Assembly: GCF_000745345.1 (NCBI RefSeq)
Contig: NZ_JQNR01000005.1
Location: 1,302,001 to 1,366,000 of the forward strand
Source: Actinacidiphila yeochonensis CN732
GTDB taxonomy: Bacteria; Actinomycetota; Actinomycetes; Streptomycetales; Streptomycetaceae
Length of the DNA: 64,000 nucleotides
Direction: 5' to 3'
The notes beneath the pieces are model-generated. The model was not told the DNA's origin and made no database searches. It saw nothing but the letters and a program-made list of their open reading frames with translations. The stretch's first letter is position 1. Every line of letters begins with the position of its first letter. Both the position numbers and the translations under genes were made by a program. Positions 8,923-17,422 of the stretch are shown here, in pieces.

Positions 8923-9581
8923 GGTGTTCCTCTTTCCTGGGTGCGGGGGTGGCCTCTGGTGGCTTCGACGTCATCCTTCCCCAGCTCAGCGCCTATATGG
9001 CCGGGCGTTACCAGGTAGGGACAGAACAGCCGACGGGGCCGCACATTCGGTTCCGCCCCGTCCCCGCCTGCCTGTCCTGCCCCGCCGTCCTGGCCCCCGT
9101 TCTGCCCCTGTCCTGAGCGCCGCCCTGGCCGCTGTCCTGGTCGCGTCCGCGTTACGAGGCGGGTGTCGCCGGCCGGACGGGACGGCACCCGGACGGCCCT
9201 TCCGGCGGCCGCGGGTGGGCCGTTCGGGTGACTGCGGGCGGAGTGCGGACCCGGGCCGTGACGACGTCCCGGGGCCGGATGCCACCGCCTGTCCCGTCTC
9301 CGGGGACGGGCCCGACGGGTGAACCGTGCCCGGACCGGGCTGCGGGGACTCCCGCCGCCCCGTCGCCCGGGGGCCGGCCGGATTGCATACGACCGTCCGG
9401 TGCAGCGCCCTCAAACCTCATCGGCGTCAACAGCCGCCATGATCCTGATCACTTGACACAACATCAGCAACAGGTCTTCACTCGTGGCGGCGGAAGAGGT
9501 GGGTGGCGGATGAATCCGTCCGGTCCGCTCGTCGGCCGCCGTTCAAGGAAGAATTCTCCCTTCACCCATGCGGAGGTTTCC
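8923..9581. other. Gene-poor region upstream of the small peptide gene, with nested dyads
   Basis: No convincing gene is seen. The middle is low complexity, with CTGTCCTG-like repeats at 9075-9140. Near the end there is a nested dyad: TGATC-CT-GATCA at 9440-9451 lies inside GTCAA (9426-9430) and TTGAC (9453-9457). The latter overlaps a TTGACA hexamer (9453-9458) that could be a -35 element, but no convincing -10 follows. This is the likely control region of the RiPP genes. Confidence 0.5.
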
Positions 9582-9659
9582 ATGAAGCTTGTCCGACTGG
9601 TCAACAAGTTCCGTCCGGAGAAGAGCCTGAAGGCCTACGCCTGGTACGGCTGGCTGTAG
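9582..9659 (+). CDS. RiPP precursor peptide, 25 residues, atropopeptide-like (core AWYGWL)
   Basis: This small gene has a textbook ribosome site (CGGAGG, 5 bases before ATG 9582) and stops after 25 codons. The product starts MKLVRLVNK, has a charged middle (FRPEK), and ends KSLKAY-AWYGWL. The last six residues are the same length as the tryptorubin A core (AWYIWY) and match four of its six positions: A-W-Y at 1-3 and W at 5. Tryptorubin is the founding atropopeptide, in which a P450 cross-links aromatic side chains. A P450 gene follows 147 bp downstream, so this reads as a precursor with a leader of about 19 residues and a six-residue core. The core differs in having Gly at position 4 and Leu instead of Tyr at the end. 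Family membership is inferred from the core pattern and the neighbour gene. Confidence 0.82.
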   Translation: MKLVRLVNKFRPEKSLKAYAWYGWL

Positions 9660-9806
9660 TCGCACAGGGTTCGCGCCGGACGTACCCCCTGCCCGGCGCG
9701 AACCGCCCGCCCCCGGACGTCCCCGGGTTCCCCGGGCCCTCGGGTCCCCCTGGCTTCCCCGGGCCCACCCCTCGCACCCCGGAGTCCCGACCCCTGGAGT
9801 CCGCGC

Positions 9807-10853
9807 ATGCCCCAGCACCTCGCCGGCGGCCGAACCCGGCCCGTGGAGTTCGCACCGCGTATCGAAGCGCTGCTCAACCGCCACCTCGGCTCGCCGCTGT
9901 TCCGGCTGGAGCCCGACACCATCGGCCTGGCCGGGCCCGGACTGATGGAGAAGGTGCTGGCGAGCCGGCCCGCGAACCCGGGCGAGCGGCCCACCTTCAA
10001 GCCGGTCCTCGGCCGGGAGATCAGCCGGACCACCGCCTCCACCTACATGCAGGCGGTGGGCGCGGACGTGCGGACCGCGCTGCGCCGCCCGCTGGAGCCG
10101 GACGCCGACCTGACGGGGAAGTGGCCGTACACCGCCCACACCTACCTGCGCGACCTCGTCTTCGGCGACGAGAGCCTGCGCTTCCGCGTCCTGGTCGACC
10201 GGCGGCTGGAGCTCAGCCCGAAGTTCACCTGGTCGGCCGTCGCCTCCGGGGCCGCTCTGCTGCGGGGGCCCGGAAAGGGCGGGTCGGTGTCGAAACTGGC
10301 CGGGCTGGTGCTCGATTCCGCCACCTATTCCGACCGGCGTTTCGCGATGTACCTCTACCGCAGGGTGGCCGCGCCGGTCTGCTTCACCGTCGCCGCGCTC
10401 GTCACCAACGCGCTGTGGCTGGGCGCGCCCTTCGGCGACGACACGCCGAACCGCAACGTCATCCTGGAGGCGCTGCGGCTGCTCCCCCCGTCCTGGAACA
10501 TCCTGCGGAGGGCGTCCCCGGAGTACCCCGAGCTGGACGGGCGGATCGGCCCGGACGACGACATCCTGCTGCTCCCCCTGCTCAGCCACCGCGACCCGGC
10601 CCTGTGGGACGAGCCCGACGTCTTCCTCCCCGCGCGCTGGGACGACCTCGACGGCGACAACCACCCCGGCTACCTCCCCTTCGGCCCGGCCGCCGAACGC
10701 TGCTGGGGCCGCCACATGGTGCTGCCGCTGGCGGAACGCCTGCTCGACCTCGTCCGCCGCGACGGCCTGGTCGTCAGCCCCGACCAGACCAGGGCACGGG
10801 TCGAGCTCGACGGCCTCCTCGAAGTCTCCGAACTCCACGTGGTCCGCTCGTAG
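9807..10853 (+). CDS. Cytochrome P450, probable RiPP-modifying enzyme
   Basis: This is a 348-residue cytochrome P450, shorter than the usual 400 or so. The ExxR motif is EALR (Glu221, Arg224), and the heme-binding loop is FGPAAERCWG with Cys299 as the iron ligand. The PERF-like region reads PDVFLPARWDD. The I-helix lacks a clear AGxDT signature; VTNALWLGAP stands about there, as in other unusual P450s. The ATG at 9807 has only a weak TGGAG site. The gene directly follows the 25-residue peptide ending AWYGWL, so the likely job is oxidative cross-linking of Trp/Tyr side chains in that peptide, as in tryptorubin-type clusters. No ferredoxin or reductase is nearby, so electrons must come from general partners. 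Confidence 0.85.
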   Translation: MPQHLAGGRTRPVEFAPRIEALLNRHLGSPLFRLEPDTIGLAGPGLMEKVLASRPANPGERPTFKPVLGREISRTTASTYMQAVGADVRTALRRPLEPDADLTGKWPYTAHTYLRDLVFGDESLRFRVLVDRRLELSPKFTWSAVASGAALLRGPGKGGSVSKLAGLVLDSATYSDRRFAMYLYRRVAAPVCFTVAALVTNALWLGAPFGDDTPNRNVILEALRLLPPSWNILRRASPEYPELDGRIGPDDDILLLPLLSHRDPALWDEPDVFLPARWDDLDGDNHPGYLPFGPAAERCWGRHMVLPLAERLLDLVRRDGLVVSPDQTRARVELDGLLEVSELHVVRS

Positions 10854-11087
10854 GACCCCGCCCCCTCGAACGATCGGGAGGCCCGGCGGGCTGATCGGGA
10901 GGCCCGGCGGCCGCGTCCCACGGCGTGGGCCGCGCCCTCGGCAGCGCTCGCACAGGAGCCCCCAACGACCGTGCACGGCACGGGAATCGGGTGGCCCCCT
11001 GCGGTTCGGAACTCTACGATCAAGCCGCCGTGCGGATCTCCGCGGCGCCGTCGCGGAGATCAGGGGAGTCATTCACCAGGGGGCAGT

Positions 11088-12479
11088 ATGAGCATGTTCG
11101 AGTACGCGGGCAGACGGCTCGCCGTTCTTTCCACCGTCGCCGCGGGGCTGGTGCTCACCGCCGCTCCGGGGGCCCTCGCCGACAGCGGGACGCCGACGCC
11201 GACGGCCCCGACGCAGCTCTTCAGCGCGTACCGGACCTGCTCCGGAGACCCCGACGCACCCACCTACGTGTGGGCGCGCGGGGGCGTCCTCATCGAGGGT
11301 ATGCCGGGGGACACCGGTGACGCGGCCGGCAGCAGCGTCTCCGTCCAGTACCGGGTCTGGCCGGTCGCCGACCCGGCCCGGACCACCACGGTGTCCCGCC
11401 AGAACGCGAGCCTGGGGTACGAGGCACCGGCCACCGTGCCGGCCACCGCCCTCACCGACGGGCAGACGTACGGGTGGCAGGCACAGACCCAGGTCGGGAG
11501 CGACACCTCCGACTGGTCCGCCACCTGCTACTTCGCGGCGGACGACACCGCGCCCTCGCCGGCGCCGACCGTCACCTCCGCCAACTACCCGCAGAGCGGG
11601 CTGGACGACCCGGGCGATCCGGTCCACTTCACCTTCGACGCCGCCGGAGCCGACGACGTGGCCGGCTTCGAGTTCGGCTGGCAGAACGACCTGCCGGTGG
11701 ACGTCGTCGGCATCGGCGCCTACGGCGTCCCGCAGCCGACCGACCCGTACGACGACACCAGGTACTACGCGCGAGCCGACCACCTGGGCGGCTCGGCGAG
11801 CGTCGACCTGGTCCCGCCCGCCGGGGCGGGACCGCGGACGCTGTACGTGGTGAGCCTGGACCGGGCGGGCAACGAGTCCGCGCAGTCCTCGTACGACTTC
11901 ATCCTCAAGGGGGCCGCCCCGACCATCACCGGCCCGGCGCAGCCGCAGTACGGCCAGACCGTCACCCTGAGGCTGGCACCCGATCCCGGGCTCCAGGCGA
12001 AGAGCCCGACCACGAGCTACTCCGTCGAGGTGGACGACGCCCAGGGGCCCCGGACCGTCCAGGTCCCTGCGGCGGCGGACGGCACCGCCAGGACCCGGGT
12101 CAAGCTCGACGGCGCGGACGGCGAGCGGGTGTCGGTGACCAGCACCAGCGCCAACGGCTGGACCAGCGACGACCAGGTGTGGAGCACCTCCTTCGACACC
12201 ACGCCGACGATCACCTCCGACGTGTACGCCGAGAACGCGGCCGGCGGAGGCGCCGGGGTGCCCGGCACCTTCACCTTCGCGCCGAAGGTGAAGGGCGTCG
12301 CCGCCTACTCGTACTCCTTCAACGGGGCGGACCCCGTCACCGTCGAGGCGGGCAAGGGCCACCGCGCCACCGTCACCTGGACCCCCGCGGACAGCGGGGA
12401 GTTCTATCTCGTGGTCAACGCGATCACTCAGGACGGCGTCGCCCTGACCCCTTACTACTACTTCGCCACCGCCAACTGA
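11088..12479 (+). CDS. Secreted multi-domain Ig-like/FnIII-like protein
   Basis: This is a 463-residue exported protein. A signal peptide (RRLAVLSTVAAGLVLTAAPGALA) is followed by several beta-sandwich repeats. The pattern SANYPQSGLDDPGDP with HFTFDAAGADDVAGFEF and the phrase LYVVSLDRAGNES are typical of Ig-like modules in large Streptomyces surface proteins. No catalytic motif was found. ATG 11088 follows AGGGGGC; ATG 11094 is an alternative. The gene is single and ends at a hairpin shared with the convergent gene at 12586. A role in surface binding or display is only a guess. Confidence 0.75.
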   Translation: MSMFEYAGRRLAVLSTVAAGLVLTAAPGALADSGTPTPTAPTQLFSAYRTCSGDPDAPTYVWARGGVLIEGMPGDTGDAAGSSVSVQYRVWPVADPARTTTVSRQNASLGYEAPATVPATALTDGQTYGWQAQTQVGSDTSDWSATCYFAADDTAPSPAPTVTSANYPQSGLDDPGDPVHFTFDAAGADDVAGFEFGWQNDLPVDVVGIGAYGVPQPTDPYDDTRYYARADHLGGSASVDLVPPAGAGPRTLYVVSLDRAGNESAQSSYDFILKGAAPTITGPAQPQYGQTVTLRLAPDPGLQAKSPTTSYSVEVDDAQGPRTVQVPAAADGTARTRVKLDGADGERVSVTSTSANGWTSDDQVWSTSFDTTPTITSDVYAENAAGGGAGVPGTFTFAPKVKGVAAYSYSFNGADPVTVEAGKGHRATVTWTPADSGEFYLVVNAITQDGVALTPYYYFATAN

Positions 12480-12496
12480 CCTGATCGCAGCGGCCC

Positions 12497-12541
12497 GACG
12501 GCCGGCGGCGCACCGCGCGCGGCCGGCCGTCGCCGTGATGT
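12497..12541. terminator. Bidirectional hairpin terminator
   Basis: A perfect 10-bp stem (GACGGCCGGC and its complement) with a 25-base GC-rich loop lies between two convergent genes. Confidence 0.6.
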
Positions 12542-12585
12542 GAGCCGCCCCCGTGCGGGAGTTCCCGGGGCGGGGTGCGGCGGGA

Positions 12586-13029
12586 TCAGTAGGCCCAGTG
12601 CGGTCTGCCCGACTCCATGACGCAGTGGATGGCCCGGCCGGCCGCGTTGGTGGTGGACAGGCCGAGGTCGCTCTCGCGGCAGAACTGGCCTGCCTGGTAG
12701 CAGTTGCCGGCGTTGGACCGGATGCTGCACACGCCGGTCGCGCTCGCCCGCGTGGTGGCCGGCGCGGCCGGGGCCTTCGTCTTCGCGGAGGCGGTGGTCC
12801 GGCGGACCGGGGCGCTGGTCGTGTGGCGCACCGCCGGGGCGGTCGACGCGGCGGTGGGCGAGGCTGTCGTCGGCGGGGTGGTCGTCGGATCGGCGCTCGG
12901 CGAGGTCGTGTCGGCGGCCGGGAAGTTGGCGGGCACCCCGGAGGAGCCCGGCGCGGCGGAACCGCAGCCCGCCAGAACCACTGCTGCGATTCCGGCGACG
13001 AGCGCGCCCGCTATGCGGCTGTATTTCAT
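12586..13029 (-). CDS. Small Cys-rich lipoprotein
   Basis: This is a 147-residue lipoprotein with signal and lipobox VVLAGC. A Thr/Ser/Pro/Ala-rich spacer (about residues 30-100) leads to a short C-terminal Cys-rich domain (NAGNCYQAGQFCRESDLG, then AIHC). The C-terminal pattern of a Cys pair followed by SDLG and a third Cys recurs in small exported actinobacterial proteins, but its function is unknown to me. The protein is likely anchored in the membrane with the domain outside the wall. The ribosome site is weak (GGGA). Confidence 0.7.
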   Translation of the reverse strand: MKYSRIAGALVAGIAAVVLAGCGSAAPGSSGVPANFPAADTTSPSADPTTTPPTTASPTAASTAPAVRHTTSAPVRRTTASAKTKAPAAPATTRASATGVCSIRSNAGNCYQAGQFCRESDLGLSTTNAAGRAIHCVMESGRPHWAY

Positions 13030-13206
13030 TCCCGCACGCTATGGCCTGCCTTGTCCGCGCTGTCCGGGGGGAAGTCGAACTACGCACGTTGCCGCAGGTG
13101 GGCGTAGACGAACGGTCCTGCGCCGGCTCCGCTTTCGCGAGGCGCGGGTGGCGCTGGGGGCGCTGGGGGCGCTGGTGGCGTGGCGTGGCGAGTGGGAGGA
13201 GGCACC

Positions 13207-13314
13207 GTGCAGCAGCACCTGGAGAGCATCGTCACCCAGACCGGCGGACGCAGCAGGCGCGACCTCCTCGGCAGGATCTTCTTCAACCGGGGGGAACCCG
13301 TCGGGCAGCGGTAG
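13207..13314 (+). CDS. Possible small protein, 35 residues
   Basis: A 36-codon reading frame starts with GTG four bases after a strong GGGAGGAGG. The product begins MQQHLESIVTQTGG and ends FFNRGEPVGQR; it is basic and has no signal peptide. A perfect hairpin follows at 13366, so the unit (ribosome site, short frame, terminator) is internally consistent. I do not recognise the sequence. It could be a small regulator, a peptide precursor or chance. Confidence 0.35.
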   Translation: MQQHLESIVTQTGGRSRRDLLGRIFFNRGEPVGQR

Positions 13315-13365
13315 GCGGGACCGCCGCCACGCCCTCCGCGGTGCGGCGCCCCACGCGGGCGGGCG

Positions 13366-13389
13366 CCGCCCCGTCGGTGGACGGGGCGG
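13366..13389. terminator. Hairpin terminator (10-bp perfect stem, 4-base loop)
   Basis: CCGCCCCGTC and its exact complement flank the loop GGTG. It stands between the small plus-strand frame at 13207 and the minus-strand gene at 13455, and may serve both. Confidence 0.65.
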
Positions 13390-13454
13390 AGCGCGCCGGG
13401 CCGGGGCGGGCGGGGGTCATCCCCGGCGGGCCGCGCCTGGAGCGGGTGCCGGGG

Positions 13455-13694
13455 TCAGTGCATCCACAGCAGGTAGAGGCCGTTGGTGCCGTACTCGCAG
13501 ATGTAGACGGGGCCGTGTGCCGGCTCGTCGACCTGGGCCTGGGCGACGCAGCTGTCGTAGGTGGGGAAGTAGCCCATGAGCATGAAGCCGCTGCCGGGCG
13601 GCGGGGACGCCTGCGCCGCCGTGCCGGCGAGGCCGAGACCGAGGATCGCGGTGGCCGCGACGGTGGCCGCGCGGGCCAGGATCTTCTTGCGCAT
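13455..13694 (-). CDS. Small secreted protein, 79 residues
   Basis: This small protein starts MRKKILARAATVAATAILG, a Sec signal peptide likely cut after AQA. The mature part of about 50 residues contains two Cys (YDSCVAQAQ, YICEYG) that could form a disulfide, and is rich in Tyr, Phe and Gly. GGAG precedes the ATG at 13694. Many streptomycetes encode similar tiny secreted proteins, but I know no function for this one. Confidence 0.7.
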   Translation of the reverse strand: MRKKILARAATVAATAILGLGLAGTAAQASPPPGSGFMLMGYFPTYDSCVAQAQVDEPAHGPVYICEYGTNGLYLLWMH

Positions 13695-14165
13695 AAGGAC
13701 ACGACTCCTTTCCGGGCAGGCGGAATCGCCTGCCGAATGGCCAGGGGTGTGGTGCTGGGGTAATGCGCGTGCGGCCCAAGCTTGCCTGGAGCCGCCATCC
13801 ACTTCAATAGGTCCAGACCAGTTGGGGGCGGCGGGGCGGGTGGGACCGTTGGTGTCGGCTGTTCGGCCGGGGGCTCCGGTTGCTCCGTGCGTCCCGTGGG
13901 AGGTGCTCCGTGCCGCCGTTCGCACGCCATCCGGTCCGCGCCCGAGGGTGCGGGCGTTGACGATATGACATGCGGTCATCGGATGATGATCGGACGTCGC
14001 TCCCTGGGAAACGGGAAATAACTCAATGGAGTTGAGGGGCCCGTCATATGCGCGACGAAGAACCAAGAGTTGGTAAAACTGGGTAAAACTTCGGTGTATG
14101 CCGTTGGCTCATACTGTTCGGTCCACGCGTGCGTGCCCGCCCGCGTGCCAGCTCAGGGAGAACGT
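13695..14165. other. Divergent intergenic region with short repeats
   Basis: No gene is recognised. Two signals stand out. The 15-mer TGGGAAACGGGAAAT at 14005-14019 also occurs at 1779-1793. A 10-bp tandem repeat (TGGTAAAACT, GGGTAAAACT) spans 14071-14090 in an AT-richer patch, about 75 bp before the next start. Either could be part of a promoter or operator. Confidence 0.45.
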
Positions 14166-15062
14166 GTGGTGCAGTACGGAACCGCCCTGCGAAACGACAT
14201 CGCGTCCGCCGCGACCACCCCTCTCATCGGGGTCTACGACATGTACTCGGCCTCGATCGCCGCCCAGCACTTCGACGGCTTCTTCGTCTCCGGATTCGGC
14301 TTCGCCGCGTCCTACTACGGGCTGCCCGACATCGGCTTCATCGCCTGGCCCGACATGGTGGCGTTCGCCGAGCGGCTGCGGCTGGCCTTCCCCGCCCACC
14401 ACCTGCTGGTGGACATCGACGACGGCTACGTCGACCCCGAGGTCGCCTGCCACGTCGTGCGGCGGCTGGAGCGGGCCGGCGCCTCCGGGGTGATCCTGGA
14501 GGACCAGAAGCGGCCCCGGCGGTGCGGCCACGCCGACGGCAAGCTGATCCTGCCGCTGGAGGAGTACCTGGAGAAGCTGAACCTGGTGCTGGCCAGCCGG
14601 GACGACCTGGTGGTGGTCGCCCGCACCGACGCCACGGAGGACGGGGAGATCCTGCGGCGCGCCGCCGCGCTGGCCGAGACGGACGCGGACGTCGTGCTCG
14701 TCGACGGGGTGCGCAGCGTGGAGTGGATCCACCGCATCCGGCAGGTCGTCGGGGACAAGCCGCTGCTGTTCAACCAGATCGCCGGCGGCAAGTCGCCGCG
14801 GCTGTCCCTGCCGGAGCTGACCGGCCTCGGCGTGGACGTCGCCATCTACAGCACGCCGTGCCTGTTCGCGGCGCACCGCGCGATCGACGACGCGCTGCTG
14901 GAGCTGAAGGCGGCCGACGGCCGGCTGCCCGACAGCAGCGGCCCCGGCGCGATCGGCGTGGCGGCGTCCACCCGCCTGCTGGAGCGCAACATCAGCCGCC
15001 ACCACGGCAGTCCCGTCCTGCCGCACGCCTCCGCCCCCGCGGAGCCGCCCGTCACCGTCTGA
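14166..15062 (+). CDS. Isocitrate lyase / PEP mutase superfamily enzyme
   Basis: This is a 298-residue alpha/beta-barrel enzyme of the ICL/PEPM superfamily. The Asp-rich metal site (LLVDIDDGYVDPEV), the strand GVILEDQKRP and the loop RRCGH are visible. The R/K-x-CGH loop marks C-C bond lyases (isocitrate or methylisocitrate lyase type) rather than true PEP mutases, so a 2-methylisocitrate-lyase-like or oxaloacetate-cleaving activity is more likely than phosphonate synthesis. The start is GTG 14166 or the adjacent GTG 14169; AGGGAG lies just upstream of both. A longer in-frame extension to 14070 lacks a ribosome site. The gene stands alone, convergent with GAPDH. Confidence 0.82.
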   Translation: MVQYGTALRNDIASAATTPLIGVYDMYSASIAAQHFDGFFVSGFGFAASYYGLPDIGFIAWPDMVAFAERLRLAFPAHHLLVDIDDGYVDPEVACHVVRRLERAGASGVILEDQKRPRRCGHADGKLILPLEEYLEKLNLVLASRDDLVVVARTDATEDGEILRRAAALAETDADVVLVDGVRSVEWIHRIRQVVGDKPLLFNQIAGGKSPRLSLPELTGLGVDVAIYSTPCLFAAHRAIDDALLELKAADGRLPDSSGPGAIGVAASTRLLERNISRHHGSPVLPHASAPAEPPVTV

Positions 15063-15071
15063 ACCGGGGCC

Positions 15072-15114
15072 GCCGCCCGACCGCCGGCATTCCCTTCACC
15101 GGAGGTCGGGCGGC
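15072..15114. terminator. Bidirectional hairpin terminator
   Basis: A 16-bp stem with one mismatch and an 11-base loop lies between the ICL/PEPM gene (plus) and gap (minus). Confidence 0.7.
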
Positions 15115-15150
15115 TCCCCTCCGCACCCGGGCGTACGGGAGATCGCCGGG

Positions 15151-16161
15151 TCAGCCGGCGGCGAGCAGGTTGAGCGTGTCGACCACCCGGTTGGAGAAGC
15201 CCCACTCGTTGTCGTACCAGGCGACCACCTTGACGTGGCGGCCGTCCACCCGGGTGAGGGCCGAGTCGAAGACGGACGAGGCCGGGTTGCCGGTGATGTC
15301 GGAGGACACCAGCGGGTCCTCCGAGTACTCCAGGATGCCGGCGAGCGGGCCCCGCGCCGCCTCGCGGTACGCGGCCAGCACGTCCTCGCGCGTCACGTCG
15401 CGGGAGACGGTGGTGTTGAGCTCGACGATGGAGCCCACCGGCACCGGCACCCGGATCGAGTCGCCGGACAGCCTGCCCTCCAGGTTCGGCAGCACCAGGC
15501 CGATCGCCTTGGCGGCGCCCGTCGTGGTCGGCACGATGTTGACGGCGGCGGCGCGGGCCCGGCGGGCGTCGCGGTGCGGGCCGTCCTGGAGGTTCTGCTC
15601 CTGCGTGTAGGCGTGCACCGTCGTCATGAAGCCGTGCTCGATGCCGGCCAGTTCGTCCAGGACCGAGGCCAGCGGGGCGAGCGCGTTGGTCGTGCACGAG
15701 GCGTTCGAGACGATCGTGTGCGCGGCCGGGTCGTACGCGCCGGTGTTGACGCCGTACGCGAGCGTGACGTCGGCGCCCTGCGACGGCGCGCTGACCAGCA
15801 CCTTCCGCGCGCCGGCGGTCAGGTGGGCGCGGGCGGCGTCGGCCGAGGTGAAGCGGCCGGTCGCCTCCAGCGCGATGTCGACGCCGAGCTCGGCCCACGG
15901 CAGCCGGGCCGGGTCGCGCTCGGCGAGCACGGTGATGCGGCGGCCGTCGACGACGAGGACGTTCCCGTCGACGCTCACCGGGCGCCCGAGCCGGCCGGCC
16001 GTCGTGTCGAAGGCGAGCAGCCGGGCGAGGGTGGCGGGCTCCGTGAGGTCGTTCACGGCGACGATCTCCAGCCCCTTGCCGAGGTCGTCGTCGCGTTCGA
16101 GCAGCGCGCGCAGCACGTTGCGTCCGATGCGGCCGAATCCGTTGATGGCGATACGAGTCAT
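15151..16161 (-). CDS. gap: Glyceraldehyde-3-phosphate dehydrogenase, type I
   Basis: This is a 336-residue GAPDH. The NAD-binding start INGFGRIGRNVLRAL, the catalytic Cys156 in SNASCTTN, His183 in TVHAYT, and the C-terminal WYDNEWGFSNR are all intact. It oxidises glyceraldehyde 3-phosphate to 1,3-bisphosphoglycerate in glycolysis. The gene is not next to pgk or tpi, so it may be a secondary GAPDH; streptomycetes often carry more than one. The length is normal, and a purine-rich ribosome site (GGAAGGGA) precedes the ATG. Confidence 0.97.
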   Translation of the reverse strand: MTRIAINGFGRIGRNVLRALLERDDDLGKGLEIVAVNDLTEPATLARLLAFDTTAGRLGRPVSVDGNVLVVDGRRITVLAERDPARLPWAELGVDIALEATGRFTSADAARAHLTAGARKVLVSAPSQGADVTLAYGVNTGAYDPAAHTIVSNASCTTNALAPLASVLDELAGIEHGFMTTVHAYTQEQNLQDGPHRDARRARAAAVNIVPTTTGAAKAIGLVLPNLEGRLSGDSIRVPVPVGSIVELNTTVSRDVTREDVLAAYREAARGPLAGILEYSEDPLVSSDITGNPASSVFDSALTRVDGRHVKVVAWYDNEWGFSNRVVDTLNLLAAG

Positions 16162-16355
16162 GCCAGGTGTCCCTTCCCTTTCCCGTCACCACCAGGCTCG
16201 CGCGCGGCACCCGGCCCGGACAGCGGCGTGAGCGCCCCGGTCCGCAAGGATCGCGCCACCCCACCATCGCACCCACGGGCGCCTCTCGCCTCTGCCCGCG
16301 CACACCCGGGCCGGGGCGCGGTGGCCGGGCGACGGCCGGTGGTGGCCGGGCGGTG

Positions 16356-17315
16356 CTACTCGCCCCGGGTGAAGGTGCGGCGGTACTCGCTCGGGGTGGT
16401 GCCGAGGATGCGCTGGAAGTGCAGCCGCAGGTTCGCGCCGGTGCCGAGCCCGGCGTCGGCGGCGATCTGCTCGACGCTGCGCCCGGACCGCTCCAGCAAC
16501 TCGCGGGCGAGGTCGACGCGGGCGCGCATCACCCACTGCATCGGCGTGTACCCGGTGTCCTCGACGAAGCGCCGGGAGAACGTGCGCGGCGACACCGCGG
16601 CGTGCCGGGCGAGCGCCGCCAGGGTGAGCGGCTCACCGAGCCGGCGCAGCGCCCACTCGCGGGTGCCGGCGAACCGCTCGCCGAGCGGCTCGGGCACGCT
16701 GCGCGGCACGTACTGCGCCTGGCCGCCGCTGCGGTACGGGGCCGCGACCAGTCGGCGGGCCGCGTGGTTCGACGCCGCCACGCCGAGGTCGCCGCGCAGC
16801 ACGTGCAGGCACAGGTCGATACCGGAGGCGGCGCCGGCCGAGGTCAGGACGCTGCCCTCGTCGACGAAGAGCACGTTCTCGTCCACCCGCACCAGCGGGT
16901 GCTTCGCCGCGAGCTGCCGCGTGTAGTGCCAGTGCGTGGTCGCACGGTGGCCGTCGAGCAGGCCGGTGGCGGCGAGCGCGAAGGCGCCCGTGGAGATGGC
17001 GGCCAGCCGCGCGCCCCGCTCGTGGGCGGCCACCAGCGCCTCGACGACGGCCGGCGGCGGGTCGTCGCGGTCCGGGAACCGGTAGCCGGGGATGAAGACG
17101 ATGTCCGCCCAGGACAGCGCGGGGAGGCCGTGGGCGACGTGGTACGAGAGCCCGTCGCCGCCGGTGACCAGCCCGGGGACGGCGCCGCACACCCGGACCT
17201 CGTACGGCATGCTCGCCCGGGTCGTGAACACCTGCGCGGGGATGCCGACGTCGAGCGGCTTCGCCCCGGCCAGCACCAGGACGGCGACGCGACGCGGGCG
17301 GGAGGCGGCGGGCAC
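16356..17315 (-). CDS. GlxA-family transcriptional regulator (DJ-1/PfpI-like plus AraC DNA-binding domain)
   Basis: This 319-residue regulator has two parts. Residues about 8-175 form a class-I amidotransferase-like fold (VAVLVLAGAKPLDVGIPAQVF, then FIPGYRFP). Residues about 215-315 form an AraC-type double helix-turn-helix (LTLAALARHAAVSPRTFSRRF and VEQIAADAGLGTGANLRLHF). Such regulators are usually activators or repressors of catabolic genes. The start is taken as GTG 17315 because the family begins just before the first strand; no clear ribosome site is seen there. No adjacent target is obvious: gap lies downstream on the same strand about 200 bp away. Confidence 0.88.
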   Translation of the reverse strand: MPAASRPRRVAVLVLAGAKPLDVGIPAQVFTTRASMPYEVRVCGAVPGLVTGGDGLSYHVAHGLPALSWADIVFIPGYRFPDRDDPPPAVVEALVAAHERGARLAAISTGAFALAATGLLDGHRATTHWHYTRQLAAKHPLVRVDENVLFVDEGSVLTSAGAASGIDLCLHVLRGDLGVAASNHAARRLVAAPYRSGGQAQYVPRSVPEPLGERFAGTREWALRRLGEPLTLAALARHAAVSPRTFSRRFVEDTGYTPMQWVMRARVDLARELLERSGRSVEQIAADAGLGTGANLRLHFQRILGTTPSEYRRTFTRGE

Positions 17316-17422
17316 GGGGAAAGGGTATGCGCGCCGCGGCGGCCCGGCTTCCGTGGACGGCCACCCGGGCGGGCGGTCACGGCGGGCAGGGCGGGCGGCG
17401 GCGTGCCAGGGTCGGAACGACA

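Noticed and set aside
14166..15062. Phosphonate biosynthesis locus starting with PEP mutase
   Set aside because: The active-site loop is of the Cys-containing lyase type, and no phosphonopyruvate decarboxylase or other phosphonate gene is nearby.
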